From the NCBI RefSeq assembly GCF_041435015.1, contig NZ_CP107989.1, positions 4,774,001 through 4,838,000 of the forward strand: DNA of 64,000 bases. Reading direction: 5' to 3'. Below, one piece after another: positions 33,532 to 42,695 of this stretch (the stretch's first letter is position 1; each line of letters opens with the position of its first letter). The position numbers and the translations under genes are program-made. Under the pieces are notes generated by a model. That model was not told where the DNA came from and ran no database searches. It saw only the letters and a list, made by a program, of their open reading frames with translations. The stretch is from Streptomyces canus. Lineage in GTDB: Bacteria > Actinomycetota > Actinomycetes > Streptomycetales > Streptomycetaceae.

Positions 33532-34049
33532 CGCCCGGTGCCTCCGTAGACCACGGCCTCGTCGCTGTCGGAGTCGAGCCCGAAGGCGCTGTGCACGGCA
33601 CGGACCGCCTCGGGCACGTCGTCGGCGCGCGTGACGACCGAGATACGGATCTCGGAGGTCGAGATCAGCTCGATGTTCACGCCGGCGTCGGACAGGGCGG
33701 TGAAGAAGTCGGCCGTGACACCCGGGTTGGTCTTCATGCCCGCGCCCACGAGCGAGATCTTGCCGATCTGGTCGTCGTAGCGCAGCGAGTCGAAGCCGAT
33801 GCCGGCCTTGTTCTTCTCCAGGGCGTCGATGGCCTTGCGGCCCTCGGCCTTGGGGAGCGTGAAGGAGATGTCCGTCAGCCCGGTGGAGGCGGCGGAGACG
33901 TTCTGCACGATCATGTCGATGTTGATCTCGGCGTCCGAGATCGTGCGGAAGATCACGGCGGCCTCGCCCGGCTTGTCGGGCACGCCGACGACCGTGACCT
34001 TGGCCTCGGAGGTGTCGTGCGCGACACCGGAGATGATGGCCTGCTCCAC
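33528..34049 (-). CDS. Aspartokinase beta subunit from internal in-frame start
   Basis: An in-frame GTG at 34049 is preceded by AAGGGG at 8 bases and would yield a 173-aa ACT-only protein starting [20 protein letters not shown]. Corynebacterium lysC-beta begins at the homologous place and has nearly the same length. Aspartokinase of this type is an alpha2beta2 complex, the beta being the regulatory part. The sequence supports the start; use of it is inferred. Confidence 0.6.
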   Translation of the reverse strand: MEQAIISGVAHDTSEAKVTVVGVPDKPGEAAVIFRTISDAEINIDMIVQNVSAASTGLTDISFTLPKAEGRKAIDALEKNKAGIGFDSLRYDDQIGKISLVGAGMKTNPGVTADFFTALSDAGVNIELISTSEIRISVVTRADDVPEAVRAVHSAFGLDSDSDEAVVYGGTGR

Positions 34050-34805
34050 CTTCTTGTCCCCTTGCTCGATCGGCTCACTGCTGACCCACGTGCCCTGAAG
34101 TCCGCTGAAGGACGACCGCACATGGATCGGGATGTTGTAGCGACGGGCGTACTCCACACAGCGGTGGAGCAGCACCTTCGAGCCGGAGGCGGCGAGCTCC
34201 AGCATGTCCTCGAAGGAGATCCAGTCGATCTTCTTCGCCTTCTTCACCACCCGCGGGTCGGCGGTGAACACGCCGTCGACGTCGGTGTAGATCTCGCACA
34301 CCTCGGCGTCGAGCGCGGCGGCGAGGGCGACGGCCGTGGTGTCGGAGCCACCGCGCCCGAGCGTGGTGATGTCCTTCTTGTCCTGGCTGACGCCCTGGAA
34401 GCCGGCGACGATGGCGATGTTGCCCTCGTCGAGGGCCGTGCGGATCCGGCCCGGCGTGACGTCGATGATCCGGGCTTTGTTGTGGACCGAGTCGGTGATG
34501 ACGCCGGCCTGGCTGCCGGTGAAGGACTGGGCCTCGTGGCCCAGGTTTTTGATCGCCATGGCCAGCAACGCCATGGAGATCCGCTCTCCGGCGGTCAGCA
34601 GCATGTCGAACTCACGCCCGGCAGGCATGGGAGATACCTGCTCGGCGAGATCGATCAGCTCGTCCGTCGTGTCGCCCATCGCGGAAACGACGACGACCAC
34701 CTGGTGGCCGTTCTTCTTCGCTTCGACGATTCGCTTGGCGACGCGCTTGATGCCTTCGGCATCGGCTACGGAGGAGCCTCCGTACTTCTGCACGACAAGG
34801 CCCAC
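33528..34805 (-). CDS. lysC: Aspartokinase, alpha subunit
   Basis: A 425-aa protein. The kinase domain begins with [31 protein letters not shown] [18 protein letters not shown] and [11 protein letters not shown] follow, with [19 protein letters not shown] for substrate binding. Two C-terminal ACT domains ([32 protein letters not shown]) mediate feedback by Lys and/or Thr. GTG start at 34805 is preceded by GAGGAG, preferred over a longer extension. It phosphorylates aspartate, the committed step of the aspartate family. Confidence 0.96.
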   Translation of the reverse strand: MGLVVQKYGGSSVADAEGIKRVAKRIVEAKKNGHQVVVVVSAMGDTTDELIDLAEQVSPMPAGREFDMLLTAGERISMALLAMAIKNLGHEAQSFTGSQAGVITDSVHNKARIIDVTPGRIRTALDEGNIAIVAGFQGVSQDKKDITTLGRGGSDTTAVALAAALDAEVCEIYTDVDGVFTADPRVVKKAKKIDWISFEDMLELAASGSKVLLHRCVEYARRYNIPIHVRSSFSGLQGTWVSSEPIEQGDKKVEQAIISGVAHDTSEAKVTVVGVPDKPGEAAVIFRTISDAEINIDMIVQNVSAASTGLTDISFTLPKAEGRKAIDALEKNKAGIGFDSLRYDDQIGKISLVGAGMKTNPGVTADFFTALSDAGVNIELISTSEIRISVVTRADDVPEAVRAVHSAFGLDSDSDEAVVYGGTGR

Positions 34806-35006
34806 GTGCGCTCCTCGCTCAGTCCGTGTGTGTCGGCTCAGTTTAACGAGCGCCCGATTTTCACCTCTGCGGTATCGCATCGTGAGATATCGCGGAGTTC
34901 GGACGCCCAGGTCAGCGCATGCCCATCGAAGGACCTCGGGAAAAGTGCACCGCGTCACATGGCGATGTGGGGCTCATGTGGCAGCTGTGAATTAAGTTTC
35001 AAGCAT

Positions 35007-35012
35007 TAGGGT
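35007..35012 (+). promoter_or_regulatory. Putative -10 element giving leaderless transcript
   Basis: TAGGGT ends 6 bases before the GTG of the response regulator gene. Transcription would therefore begin at or next to the start codon. No Shine-Dalgarno is visible. The -35 is not obvious. Confidence 0.5.
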
Positions 35013-35018
35013 GCGACT

Positions 35019-35705
35019 GTGCGCGTACTCCTGGTGGAAGACGATGAACCGGTCGCCCAGTCGCTGAGACGTGGCCTGATCCGGTACGGCTTCGAAGTGG
35101 AGTGGGTCTCCACCGGCGGTGCCGCGCTGAGCCACGAGGGCCCCTACGACGTCGTACTCCTCGATCTCGGTCTGCCCGACACCGACGGCCTCGACGTGTG
35201 CAGGGCACTGCGCGAGCGCGGTGACGTGCCGATCATCGTGATCAGCGCGCGCAGCGACGAGACGGACCGGGTGGTCGGCCTGGAGCTCGGCGCCGACGAC
35301 TACGTGTCCAAGCCGTTCGGGGTCCGTGAGGTCATCGCGCGGATACGAGCGGTGATGCGGCGCGCCCAGCCCCGCGGCGAGGTCGCCGCGGCGGGCCCCG
35401 ACACCTACGGCTCACGCCTCACCATCGACCGCAAGTCCGCCCGGGTCCGCCTCGACGGCGAGGAGGTGTCCCTGGCGCCCAAGGAGTACGGCCTGCTGTC
35501 CTTCCTCACCGAGGAGCCGGGTGCGCTGATGTCGCGCGAGCAGATCATGGAGGCGGTCTGGGACGCGAACTGGTTCGGGCCGACCAAGACGCTGGACGTG
35601 CATGTGGCGGCGCTGCGGCGCAAGCTCGCCGGGGCGGTCGTCATCGAGGCGGTCCGGGGCGTGGGCTTCCGGCTGGAGATCGCCGAGGACGACGGGGTGT
35701 CATGA
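35019..35705 (+). CDS. OmpR-family response regulator
   Basis: A 228-aa two-domain regulator. The receiver has acidic pocket EDD (7-9), phosphorylation Asp near 51 (DVVLLDLGLPDTDG), Thr/Ser switch (VISARS) and Lys (VSKPFG). The winged-helix output domain has LAPKEYGLLSFLTEEPGALMSREQIMEAVW and TLDVHVAALRRKL. GTG start likely leaderless. Its stop overlaps the histidine kinase ATG. It is divergent from lysC. The signal is unknown. Confidence 0.95.
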   Translation: MRVLLVEDDEPVAQSLRRGLIRYGFEVEWVSTGGAALSHEGPYDVVLLDLGLPDTDGLDVCRALRERGDVPIIVISARSDETDRVVGLELGADDYVSKPFGVREVIARIRAVMRRAQPRGEVAAAGPDTYGSRLTIDRKSARVRLDGEEVSLAPKEYGLLSFLTEEPGALMSREQIMEAVWDANWFGPTKTLDVHVAALRRKLAGAVVIEAVRGVGFRLEIAEDDGVS

Positions 35706-37042
35706 ACCGGCAGCTCATCCGGAGCTACATCCTGCTGGTCGCGGTGGCCATCTTCCTGTTCACCGTCCCGGTCGCCTTCACGCTCACCAAGCAGCTGCGG
35801 GACGACACCAGACAGTCGGTCCTGCGCGAGGCGAACACCATGGCGCTGCTGCTGAGCAACGGCACCAGTACGTCGTGCGAGGCCCTGACCGAGGTGGCCA
35901 CGGCGTACGGCGACGTCCAGGCGACCCCCACCGCGCACTGCGACCCCAAGTTGCCGGTTCCCGCCGCGGACGCGGCGCTGAAGCGGGCCGTGGAGAAGAA
36001 CGAGTCGACGACCGACTGGGGTTCCGACGTCGTCTGGGGAAGGCACCTGACGGTCACCGTCCCCGCGGAGGACGACGCGGCCGTACGGATCGTCTACTCG
36101 ACCTCGGACATGACCAGGCGCCTGTGGCAGATCTGGGGCTTCCGGGCCGCTCTCGCCGTGCTGGTGCTGACCGCGGCCGCCGCGATCGGGGCGTACGCCG
36201 CCCGCCGTATCACCGCGCCCCTGCGCGAACTCAACGCGATGGCCAGCAAGTTCAGCGACGGCGACCTGACCGCGCGGTCCCCGGTCACGGGCCCGCCGGA
36301 GACGCAGACGCTCGCCCGCACCCTCAACCAGGGCGCGGAACGCCTGGACACCCTGGTGGCCTCGCAGCGGATCTTCGTGGCGGACGCGTCGCATCAACTG
36401 CGGACGCCCTTGACCGCGTTGCGGCTGTCGCTGGACAACATCGCGGACGGTGTGGACGACGAGTTCGTACGGGAGGACGTGGAGCAGGCGACGGCGGAAG
36501 TGGTCCGTATGAGCCGCCTGGTCAACGGCCTTCTCGTCCTCGCCCGTGCGGAGGCGAAGGTGACGGCCGCGGAGCCGTTGCCGCTCAGGGAGATCGTGGA
36601 GGAACGGCTGACGGTGTGGAGGCCGGCCGCCGACGAGCGCGGAGTCACCATCGCGCTCAGGGGGAGTGTTGTCGACGACCGGCCGTCTGTGCTGGCCAGC
36701 CCCGGTCATCTCGACCAGGTGCTGGACAACGTGCTCTCGAACGCCCTGGAGGTCTCGCCGGACGGCGGGCGGATCACCGTCGAGGTCGAGTCCCGGGCGG
36801 ACACGGTGGTGCTGTCGGTGCTCGACGAGGGACCCGGCATGCCCGACGCCGACAAGTCCCGCGCCTTCGACCGCTTCTGGCGCGGTCAGGGCCTGACCGG
36901 ACGCTCCGGCTCGGGGCTCGGCCTCGCCGTCGTCAAACAGCTGGTGACCGACGACGGCGGAACCGTGGCGCTGGCGGACGCGCCGGGGGGCGGGCTGACG
37001 GTGGAGATCAGCCTTCGGGCATCGCCGAGGAGTGGTGGTTGA
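35702..37042 (+). CDS. Membrane sensor histidine kinase
   Basis: A 446-aa kinase. TM1 (YILLVAVAIFLFTVPVAFTL, 10-29), an extracytoplasmic sensor of about 110 residues with two Cys (SCEALT, HCDPKL), TM2 (ALAVLVLTAAAAIGAYAA, about 147-165), HAMP, then HisKA with FVADASHQLRTPLTALRL and HATPase_c motifs DQVLDNVLSNALE (N box), DEGPGMP, GSGLGLAVVKQLV. The two extracytoplasmic Cys could form a disulfide. Its 3' end overlaps the convergent NTF2-like gene by 35 bases. Confidence 0.95.
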   Translation: MNRQLIRSYILLVAVAIFLFTVPVAFTLTKQLRDDTRQSVLREANTMALLLSNGTSTSCEALTEVATAYGDVQATPTAHCDPKLPVPAADAALKRAVEKNESTTDWGSDVVWGRHLTVTVPAEDDAAVRIVYSTSDMTRRLWQIWGFRAALAVLVLTAAAAIGAYAARRITAPLRELNAMASKFSDGDLTARSPVTGPPETQTLARTLNQGAERLDTLVASQRIFVADASHQLRTPLTALRLSLDNIADGVDDEFVREDVEQATAEVVRMSRLVNGLLVLARAEAKVTAAEPLPLREIVEERLTVWRPAADERGVTIALRGSVVDDRPSVLASPGHLDQVLDNVLSNALEVSPDGGRITVEVESRADTVVLSVLDEGPGMPDADKSRAFDRFWRGQGLTGRSGSGLGLAVVKQLVTDDGGTVALADAPGGGLTVEISLRASPRSGG

Positions 37043-37508
37043 CGATCTTCCACTGGCCGCCCCGCTTCTCGTACTCGTACGTGTAGCGGGCCTCGACGAC
37101 ACGCTTGGCACCCGTGTCCGGGTCGGTGAGCGTGAACTCGTAGACGCCGGTGTCGATCGCGGAATCGCTGTCGAGGACGTTGATGACCGTCTGGACCTTC
37201 TTGCCGACCGGCTTCTTCTCCAGGAAGTGCTGGAAGTAGTCGACGATGCCGGCGCGGTCGGTGCGGACCTTGTTGGAGACGGTGGGCAGGAGGACCGCGT
37301 CCTTGGCGTACCGGTCGGCGACCGCGTCGGCGTCGCCGGTCCTCAGGGTCGCGTTCCAGCCGTTGAAGAGGCCCGCGATCTCCTTCTTGCTCGGCTTCCT
37401 GGGAGCGTCCGTCCCAGCGGTGGCGGCGACGGCACCGACGGTTCCCACAGCGACGATCGCGGTCGCGGTGACTATGGCTGCGCGCTTGGTCATGGAACGA
37501 CGGGTCAT
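37008..37508 (-). CDS. Secreted NTF2-like / DUF4440-type protein
   Basis: A 166-aa protein with an N-terminal signal sequence (MTRRSMTKRAAIVTATAIVA...AVAATAG, cleavage likely near residue 30) and an SgcJ/EcaC-like NTF2 fold: EIAGLFNGWNATLRTGDADAVADRYAKDAVLLPTVSN, then TGVYEFTLTDPDTG and GGQWKIVNHHSSAMPEG. Outside the membrane it could bind a small hydrophobic molecule; the function is unknown. It is convergent and overlapping with the histidine kinase gene, which might couple their mRNAs. Confidence 0.88.
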   Translation of the reverse strand: MTRRSMTKRAAIVTATAIVAVGTVGAVAATAGTDAPRKPSKKEIAGLFNGWNATLRTGDADAVADRYAKDAVLLPTVSNKVRTDRAGIVDYFQHFLEKKPVGKKVQTVINVLDSDSAIDTGVYEFTLTDPDTGAKRVVEARYTYEYEKRGGQWKIVNHHSSAMPEG

Positions 37509-37619
37509 CGCTGTCTCCAGTGCGGTGAGAGGCTGTGCCGTGAACTGACTCCAGACTCTCTTTGCGCTGGTTAGGGCCTGTGCAGCCGAGATACAGGGGA
37601 GGGACAGGGGATCCCCAAT

Positions 37620-37811
37620 TCACGCACCGCGCCTGCTCGGTCGCTGTCCGCGCAGGAGGCCGACCCCGGCGCCGAGCGACACCACGCCCATGCCGACGGC
37701 GGTCATGATTCCCTGCGCTCCGTCCACGACGAACGGCGCGGCCGCGGCGACGACCAGGTTGAACAGGAAGAGGAACCAGAGGACGGGGGTGGAGGAGAGC
37801 AGGGTCTTCAT
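37620..37811 (-). CDS. Small two-TM membrane protein
   Basis: A 63-aa protein with two hydrophobic spans (VLWFLFLFNLVVAAAAPFVV and IMTAVGMGVVSLGAGVGLL) and a basic tail. ATG 37811 follows AAGGAAAAC at a good distance; a longer reading from 37856 lacks an RBS. No family known. It is divergent from the TSUP exporter gene. Confidence 0.7.
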   Translation of the reverse strand: MKTLLSSTPVLWFLFLFNLVVAAAAPFVVDGAQGIMTAVGMGVVSLGAGVGLLRGQRPSRRGA

Positions 37812-37924
37812 GGCCGTTTTCCTTCGGTACGGGGGTGGTTGACCTGGCGAGATCAACGATCCCGTTTCGCGGTGGCCGTCACGAGGGAGTGCTCTCCCGA
37901 ACCCGGGGTGGAGTGCGGTACACC

Positions 37925-38650
37925 ATGCCTGTGACAGGTGACGTGCTGCTGACGGCGATCGTGCTGCTGGGTTCCTCCGTGCAGTGGCTCACCGGCATGG
38001 GCTTCGCGCTGGTCTGCGTACCGGCACTGGTCCTGCTCCTCGGCCCGGCGGAAGGCGTGATCCTCGCCAACTGCGCGGCCGGGGTGATCTGTCTGATCGG
38101 CTTGGCGGGTGGATGGCGCCTGGTACGCCCCCGCGCGATGCTCCCCTTCTGCCTGGCAGCGGCATGCACGGTCCCCGCGGGCACCTGGACGACCCGCCGA
38201 CTCCCCGAATCCTGGCTCTTGTTGACCATGGGCGGACTGGTGACGGTGGCGGTTCTGCTCGTCATGCGGGGCGCGAGTGCGGCCGCTCTTCGCGGCACCC
38301 GAGGGGCGCTGTTCGCGGGCGCGGCGGGCGGTTTCATGAACTCGGCGGCGGGAGTCGGCGGCCCGCCGTTCTCGCTCTACGCCGTCAACGCGGGCTGGAC
38401 GGTACGGGAGTTCGTCCCGAACGCCATGTTCTACGGCGTGATCGTGAACGCGTTCTCGGTGGCGTCGAACGGGGTGCCGAGGCTCAGCGGAGTGCAATGG
38501 GTTCTGGTGAGCGTGGCGATGGCCGCGGGCGGGCTGGTCGGCAGGGGGCTCGCGTCCCGGACACCGGAGGGACGGGCCCGCCTGCTGGTGCTGCTCCTGG
38601 CCCTGACAGGCGGCATCACGGCCATGGGAAAGGGACTGTGGGGCCTGTGA
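37925..38650 (+). CDS. TSUP family transporter (TauE/SafE-like)
   Basis: A 241-aa membrane protein with about eight spans. The TSUP repeat pattern is visible: WLTGMGFALVCVPALVLLLGPAEGV in the first half and GGFMNSAAGVGGPPFSLYAV in the second, both Gly-rich re-entrant signatures. These proteins export sulfite, sulfonates or organic anions. ATG 37925 gives the normal N-terminus before the first repeat; an earlier ATG at 37835 adds 30 polar residues. The substrate is not known. Confidence 0.85.
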   Translation: MPVTGDVLLTAIVLLGSSVQWLTGMGFALVCVPALVLLLGPAEGVILANCAAGVICLIGLAGGWRLVRPRAMLPFCLAAACTVPAGTWTTRRLPESWLLLTMGGLVTVAVLLVMRGASAAALRGTRGALFAGAAGGFMNSAAGVGGPPFSLYAVNAGWTVREFVPNAMFYGVIVNAFSVASNGVPRLSGVQWVLVSVAMAAGGLVGRGLASRTPEGRARLLVLLLALTGGITAMGKGLWGL

Positions 38651-38695
38651 AGCCTCTCCTGGCCCCGCGAGCGGGCCTCCCGCAGCCGACGCCGA

Positions 38696-39112
38696 TCACA
38701 CCCGACCGCCGTGCAGCGCCACCAGCCCGTGGTCCGGTTCCGTGCTCGCGGTCTCCTCGTCCGCGGCGCAGATCGTGTACGTGCGGGCCAGGAAGCGTGT
38801 CAGGTCCGATGTGGCGAATCTGAGGACGGCCATGCCCTGCGAGGCGTGGAACTCGACGTACGTGTGGGACGGACCGGCCGGGCGGACACGGACGTTGCCG
38901 GGGCCCGCCGGGGCCCGCAGTCCCTCGCCCAGCAGCACTCTCGCGAAGGTCCACGTGGCGGCCTCGCCGTCGACCGTGACGTGCGCCGGGAAGTCGATGT
39001 GCGCGGCCGCCGGGTCGGCGGAGGTGTAGCGCAGGGTCGCGGGGATCGCGAGTTCCTGGTCCGTGGCCGTGATCAGGCGGGCGCCTGTGGGTTGCTGAAG
39101 GGTGACGGGCAC
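38696..39112 (-). CDS. SsgA-like sporulation/cell-division protein (SALP)
   Basis: A 138-aa protein of the actinobacterial SsgA family. It has the family blocks ELAIPATLRYTSADPAAAHI, ATWTFARVLLGEGLRAPAGP and VRVRPAG, and the end DLTRFLARTYTI. SALPs direct septum placement and spore maturation. GTG 39112 with GGAG 8 bases ahead is chosen; a TTG at 39124 would add four residues but has no RBS. Its neighbours do not point to a division cluster. Confidence 0.88.
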   Translation of the reverse strand: MPVTLQQPTGARLITATDQELAIPATLRYTSADPAAAHIDFPAHVTVDGEAATWTFARVLLGEGLRAPAGPGNVRVRPAGPSHTYVEFHASQGMAVLRFATSDLTRFLARTYTICAADEETASTEPDHGLVALHGGRV

Positions 39113-39234
39113 GAGGGGCTCCAAGTGGGCGGGGGCACGGGCCGGGGGTGGCCGTTGTGCAGTGAGACCACCCCGGGTGCCCGCTCATTACGCCGTTTCA
39201 GAAGCCTTCTCGTATGACCCGCGTCACAGAGACG

Positions 39235-39894
39235 CTACTTCGGGGATCGCAGCCCCAGCGGACCCGCGATCTCCTCCACCATCACCTTGCCCGCCTCGAA
39301 CTCCAGCGTCTCGTCGCCGATCGCCTGGTCGGTGTCGAGGCCGTCCAGTTCCTCCAGGGGCTGGTTCAGGCGGACATGGGCCACGACGGACTGGAGCGCG
39401 CGCAGCGTCGCCGACGCCGTGGAGCCCCAGTTGGAGAAGTACGAGAACTGCCACCACCACAGCGCCTCCGAGGTGCGGCCCGCGCGGTAGTGGGCCATGC
39501 CGTGGCGCAGGTCGGTGATGACGTCGGTCAGGTCGTCGGAGATCCGGGCCGGGACCGGGGCCTTGCGGGGCTCGTAGGGGTCGAAGACCTCGGAGTAGAC
39601 GTCGATCGGCTCCAGCAACCGGGCCAGGTTCTCGCGGAGTTCGTCCACGTCGGCGTCCGGACCCGTGTCGGGCTCGTAGCGCTCGTCGGGGACGATGTCC
39701 TCGTGGGCGCCCAGGCGGCCGCCGGCCAGCATGAGCTGGGAGACCTCCAGGAGCAGGAAGGGGACGGCCGAGTCGGGTTCGTCGCCCTTGGCCACCTCCC
39801 TGACGGCCACCAGGAAGCTCTCGACCTGGTCGGCGATCTGGACCGCGAAGTCGTCGGGGTCCTGGGCAGTCTCGTGCAGTGTGGCGTCAGACAT
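39235..39894 (-). CDS. DUF5063 protein
   Basis: A 219-aa helical protein beginning [20 protein letters not shown] and containing [33 protein letters not shown], which matches the DUF5063 family usually found directly after recR in actinobacteria. It overlaps recR by 8 bases, so the two are co-translated. No catalytic motif is seen. A role in DNA repair is suggested only by context. Confidence 0.88.
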   Translation of the reverse strand: MSDATLHETAQDPDDFAVQIADQVESFLVAVREVAKGDEPDSAVPFLLLEVSQLMLAGGRLGAHEDIVPDERYEPDTGPDADVDELRENLARLLEPIDVYSEVFDPYEPRKAPVPARISDDLTDVITDLRHGMAHYRAGRTSEALWWWQFSYFSNWGSTASATLRALQSVVAHVRLNQPLEELDGLDTDQAIGDETLEFEAGKVMVEEIAGPLGLRSPK

Positions 39895-40486
39895 CTAGGA
39901 GTCGTCTCCCCTCGAAGGCGCGGCCGAGGGTCACCTCGTCCGCGTATTCCAGGTCGCCACCCACCGGGAGGCCGCTGGCCAGGCGGGTGACCTTGAGGCC
40001 CATGGGCTTGATCATGCGGGCGAGGTACGTCGCCGTGGCCTCGCCCTCCAGGTTCGGGTCGGTGGCCAGGATCAGCTCCGTGACCGTCCCGTCGGCCAAC
40101 CGCGCGAGAAGTTCTCGTATCCGCAGGTCGTCCGGACCGACACCCTCGATCGGGCTGATCGCGCCGCCCAGGACGTGGTACTTGCCACGGAACTCACGGG
40201 TGCGCTCGATGGCGACCACGTCCTTCGGCTCCTCCACCACACAGATGACGGAGAGGTCGCGGCGGGTGTCGCGGCAGATGTTGCACAGCTCCTCCTGGGC
40301 CACATTGCCGCAGGTCGCGCAGAAGCGGACCTTGGCCTTGACCTCCATCAGGCACTGCGCGAGGCGCCGTACGTCCGTCGGCTCCGCCTGGAGGATGTGG
40401 AAGGCGATCCGCTGGGCGCTCTTGGGACCGACGCCGGGCAGCCGCCCCAGTTCGTCGATGAGGTCCTGAACCACGCCTTCGTACAA
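39887..40486 (-). CDS. recR: Recombination mediator RecR
   Basis: A 199-aa protein with the N-terminal HhH segment ([24 protein letters not shown]), a Cys4 zinc finger (CATCG...CNIC) and the Toprim domain ([51 protein letters not shown]) and the C-terminal [15 protein letters not shown]. RecR works with RecF/RecO to load RecA at gaps. Immediately downstream of ybaB on the same strand, as in most bacteria. Confidence 0.97.
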   Translation of the reverse strand: MYEGVVQDLIDELGRLPGVGPKSAQRIAFHILQAEPTDVRRLAQCLMEVKAKVRFCATCGNVAQEELCNICRDTRRDLSVICVVEEPKDVVAIERTREFRGKYHVLGGAISPIEGVGPDDLRIRELLARLADGTVTELILATDPNLEGEATATYLARMIKPMGLKVTRLASGLPVGGDLEYADEVTLGRAFEGRRLLDV

Positions 40487-40583
40487 CGGACTGCCGTCCT
40501 TCCTGGGGTTCCTTGCAGTACGTACGCTAGTTGGCCGATGCCCGCCAAAGAAAGACGGGCACGGTGAAAGACGGGCCTCTCGC

Positions 40584-40928
40584 CTAGAAAGGCAGCCCGG
40601 GGATACCGCTGCCGCCGCCGAGGCCCTGGGCGAGCGGGCCGAGCTTCTGCTGCTGGAGGGTCTGGGCGTTCTCGTTGGCCGCCTGGACCGCCGCCACGAT
40701 CAGGTCGGCGAGGGTCTCGGTGTCCTCGGGGTCCACCGCCTTCGGGTCGATCTTCAGCGCGCGCAGTTCTCCGGCGCCGGTGACGGTGGCTTTCACCAGA
40801 CCACCGCCCGCCTGGCCGTCGACCTCGGTCCTGCCGAGTTCCTCCTGCGCGTTCGCCAGGTCCTGCTGCATCTTCTGGGCCTGCTGGAGCAGCTGCTGCA
40901 TGTTGGGCTGGCCACCACCGGGGATCAC
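40584..40928 (-). CDS. ybaB: YbaB/EbfC nucleoid-associated protein
   Basis: A 114-aa DNA-binding protein: an N-terminal helix of Met/Gln repeats ([20 protein letters not shown]), the family strand [25 protein letters not shown] and helix [18 protein letters not shown]. The GTG 40928 has AGGAG 7 bases before; an extension to 41006 is not conserved. It is 97 bases before recR. Symbol given by similarity. Confidence 0.95.
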   Translation of the reverse strand: MIPGGGQPNMQQLLQQAQKMQQDLANAQEELGRTEVDGQAGGGLVKATVTGAGELRALKIDPKAVDPEDTETLADLIVAAVQAANENAQTLQQQKLGPLAQGLGGGSGIPGLPF

Positions 40929-41168
40929 GATCAGCTCCTGTGCTTTTCGCCTTGGTCTTCCGTCTGTGACGAGCCTACGTGTTCCACGTGGCCGTCGCCC
41001 CAGCACTCTTTCGAGTGAGTTTGCGTAGAGGCCTATACCTGATCAAGGCCCTCTTCCGAGCGGAAAAGCCACCAAAGAACCCCCTTCGCCACCCATTGGG
41101 CGGTAGGAAGGGTCCGGCACATCAGCATCAGGCGTCACGCAGGGTGACCGATCAGTAGGGAGCGCCGG

Positions 41169-41894
41169 GTGGGTCAGCCGGAGATGCAGCCCGAGGGCCT
41201 GCCCCAGGAGGGGCGGGCCGATCTGGCCGGGCGGACGTTTCCGCTCGGGGACTGGGGCGAGCCCGCCGTGCGGCTGGACGAGCTGTACCGGTGGGTGGAG
41301 CACGGGGCGCTGGAGACGGCGGCCTGGTATCTCGCGGACCGGGTGTGGAAGCGACGGGGCGCGCGGACCCTGCGGGGCGGGGCCGCGGCGGGGGCGGTGA
41401 CCGGGGCCGTGCTGCCGCTGCTGGATCTGACGGGGGTGGCGGGGGCCGGGGTCGCGGCCTGGGGTTATCTCGGACTGCTGTTCGCGGTGGCCTGCGTAGC
41501 CGTCGACCGGTACTTCGGGGTGACCTCCGGCTGGATAAGGGACGTGGCCACCGCCCAGGCCGTCCAGCGCCGTCTCCTGGCGTTGCAGTTCGACTGGGCC
41601 TCGGAGAGTGTGCGGGAGGTGCTCGGGCCGACGGAGGGCACGGCGGCTGAGGCGACCGAGCGCTGCCTGGGGGTTCTGCGCCGCTTCTCGGAGGACGTGA
41701 CGGAGCTGATCCGGGTGGAGACCGCCGACTGGATCGTGGAGTTCCGGAACGGGTCGACTCCTATGGGGATCCAGGGGGCGGTGACGTCCGGGGGCCGGCA
41801 GGACCCGTGTGCCGCCCAGGGCCGGTTTCCCCTGCCCCCGGGTCCGCCCGCCCGCCCGAACATGCCCCGGCAGCGCCCTCCGGAGCCCAGGTGA
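41169..41894 (+). CDS. SLATT-domain (two-TM effector-type) protein
   Basis: A 241-aa protein with the SLATT layout: a cytosolic helix (RLDELYRWVEHGALETAAWYL), two adjacent TM helices (GAAAGAVTGAVLPLLDLTGVA and AAWGYLGLLFAVACVAVDRYFG) and C-terminal helices (AQAVQRRLLALQFDWASE). SLATT proteins are frequent pore-forming partners of nucleotide-signalling defence systems. Here no SMODS cyclase or SLOG sensor gene lies next to it, so a defence role is not shown. The last 45 residues are Pro/Gly/Arg-rich. GTG start at 41169 with weak AGGGAG. Confidence 0.85.
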   Translation: MGQPEMQPEGLPQEGRADLAGRTFPLGDWGEPAVRLDELYRWVEHGALETAAWYLADRVWKRRGARTLRGGAAAGAVTGAVLPLLDLTGVAGAGVAAWGYLGLLFAVACVAVDRYFGVTSGWIRDVATAQAVQRRLLALQFDWASESVREVLGPTEGTAAEATERCLGVLRRFSEDVTELIRVETADWIVEFRNGSTPMGIQGAVTSGGRQDPCAAQGRFPLPPGPPARPNMPRQRPPEPR

Positions 41895-41928
41895 GTCAGC
41901 CCGGCCGGGCTGTTCACGGAAGGGTGTT

Positions 41929-42189
41929 TCAGGGCGAGGCAGGCGTCGAGGGGGCGGTCGTCGGTGCCTCGCGGGGGCCGTCGCCCAGGACGGCGTAGAC
42001 CGTGCCGCCGGCACCCACGGCGACCACCAGCGCGACGGCGACGAGGGCGGCCGTGACGGAACGACTGCGGTGCCCCGCTTCCTCCTCCGGCTCCGGCGCG
42101 TAGGGGGGCAGGTACGTGCGGGGCGCATGGCGTTCCCGCGAGTGGTGGTGTTCCGGTTCGGCCGAGGCGTGTTCCTCCGGCTCCTCCAT
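41929..42189 (-). CDS. Small single-TM protein with acidic cytosolic head
   Basis: An 86-aa protein: an acidic/His-rich start (MEEPEEHASAEPEHHHSRE), a Pro-rich linker, TM near residues 47-67 (VTAALVAVALVVAVGAGGTVYAVL) and a Thr/Pro-rich outside tail. ATG 42189 is preceded by GGGGGAGGG. The sequence has no named family; it is convergent with the SLATT gene. Confidence 0.75.
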   Translation of the reverse strand: MEEPEEHASAEPEHHHSRERHAPRTYLPPYAPEPEEEAGHRSRSVTAALVAVALVVAVGAGGTVYAVLGDGPREAPTTAPSTPASP

Positions 42190-42236
42190 CGCAGGCCCTC
42201 CCCCGAGACCGCACACCTGCCCGACAGAACCAGTGT

Positions 42237-42695
42237 CTACGTCCGTCCGTCCCCCGTCGAGATCTGTTCGAGCACCTTGGACAGCCGCTCCACCATCCCT
42301 ACGGCCTCGGCGAGTTCGGACTCCCCGAAGGCCTCCGCGAGCCGGTCGGCGAAGGCCGCGTGGCCCGGCCCGATCCGCCGCACGGCGGCCAGCCCCTCCT
42401 CCGTCGGAGCGAGAAGCTTGGCGCGCCGGTGGGCGGGGTTGGGCCGGTACTCGGCCAGCCCCCGCTCCACCAGCAGATCGGCGATCCGCTGCACGCTCTG
42501 CCGGGTGATGCCCATCTCCCGGGCGATCCCGGCGACCGGCAGCGGCTGACCGAGCACCGCGCCGAGCACCTGCCACCAGGCGGCGGTGAGACCGGACGGC
42601 CCGGCCAACTCCTCGGCGACGGTGAGGAATTGACCGTTGAGCCGGAACACCCCGAGCGCGCTGCGGCTGAGCAGGTCCTGCCGCTCCCGGCTCAC
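42237..42695 (-). CDS. MarR-family regulator
   Basis: A 152-aa winged-helix protein: PLPVAGIAREMGITRQSVQRIADLLVERGLAEYRPNPAHRRAKLLAPTEEG holds the recognition helix and wing with the invariant D/N-x-R...R element. GTG start overlaps the stop of the DJ-1 gene (GTGA). It probably binds the two palindromes at 43341-43374 and regulates this operon. Ligand unknown. Confidence 0.93.
   Translation of the reverse strand: MSRERQDLLSRSALGVFRLNGQFLTVAEELAGPSGLTAAWWQVLGAVLGQPLPVAGIAREMGITRQSVQRIADLLVERGLAEYRPNPAHRRAKLLAPTEEGLAAVRRIGPGHAAFADRLAEAFGESELAEAVGMVERLSKVLEQISTGDGRT

Noticed and set aside
33953..34159. Minus-strand short frame inside lysC as an extra gene
   Set aside because: It is out of frame with lysC and has no RBS; the in-frame beta start at 34049 explains the region.
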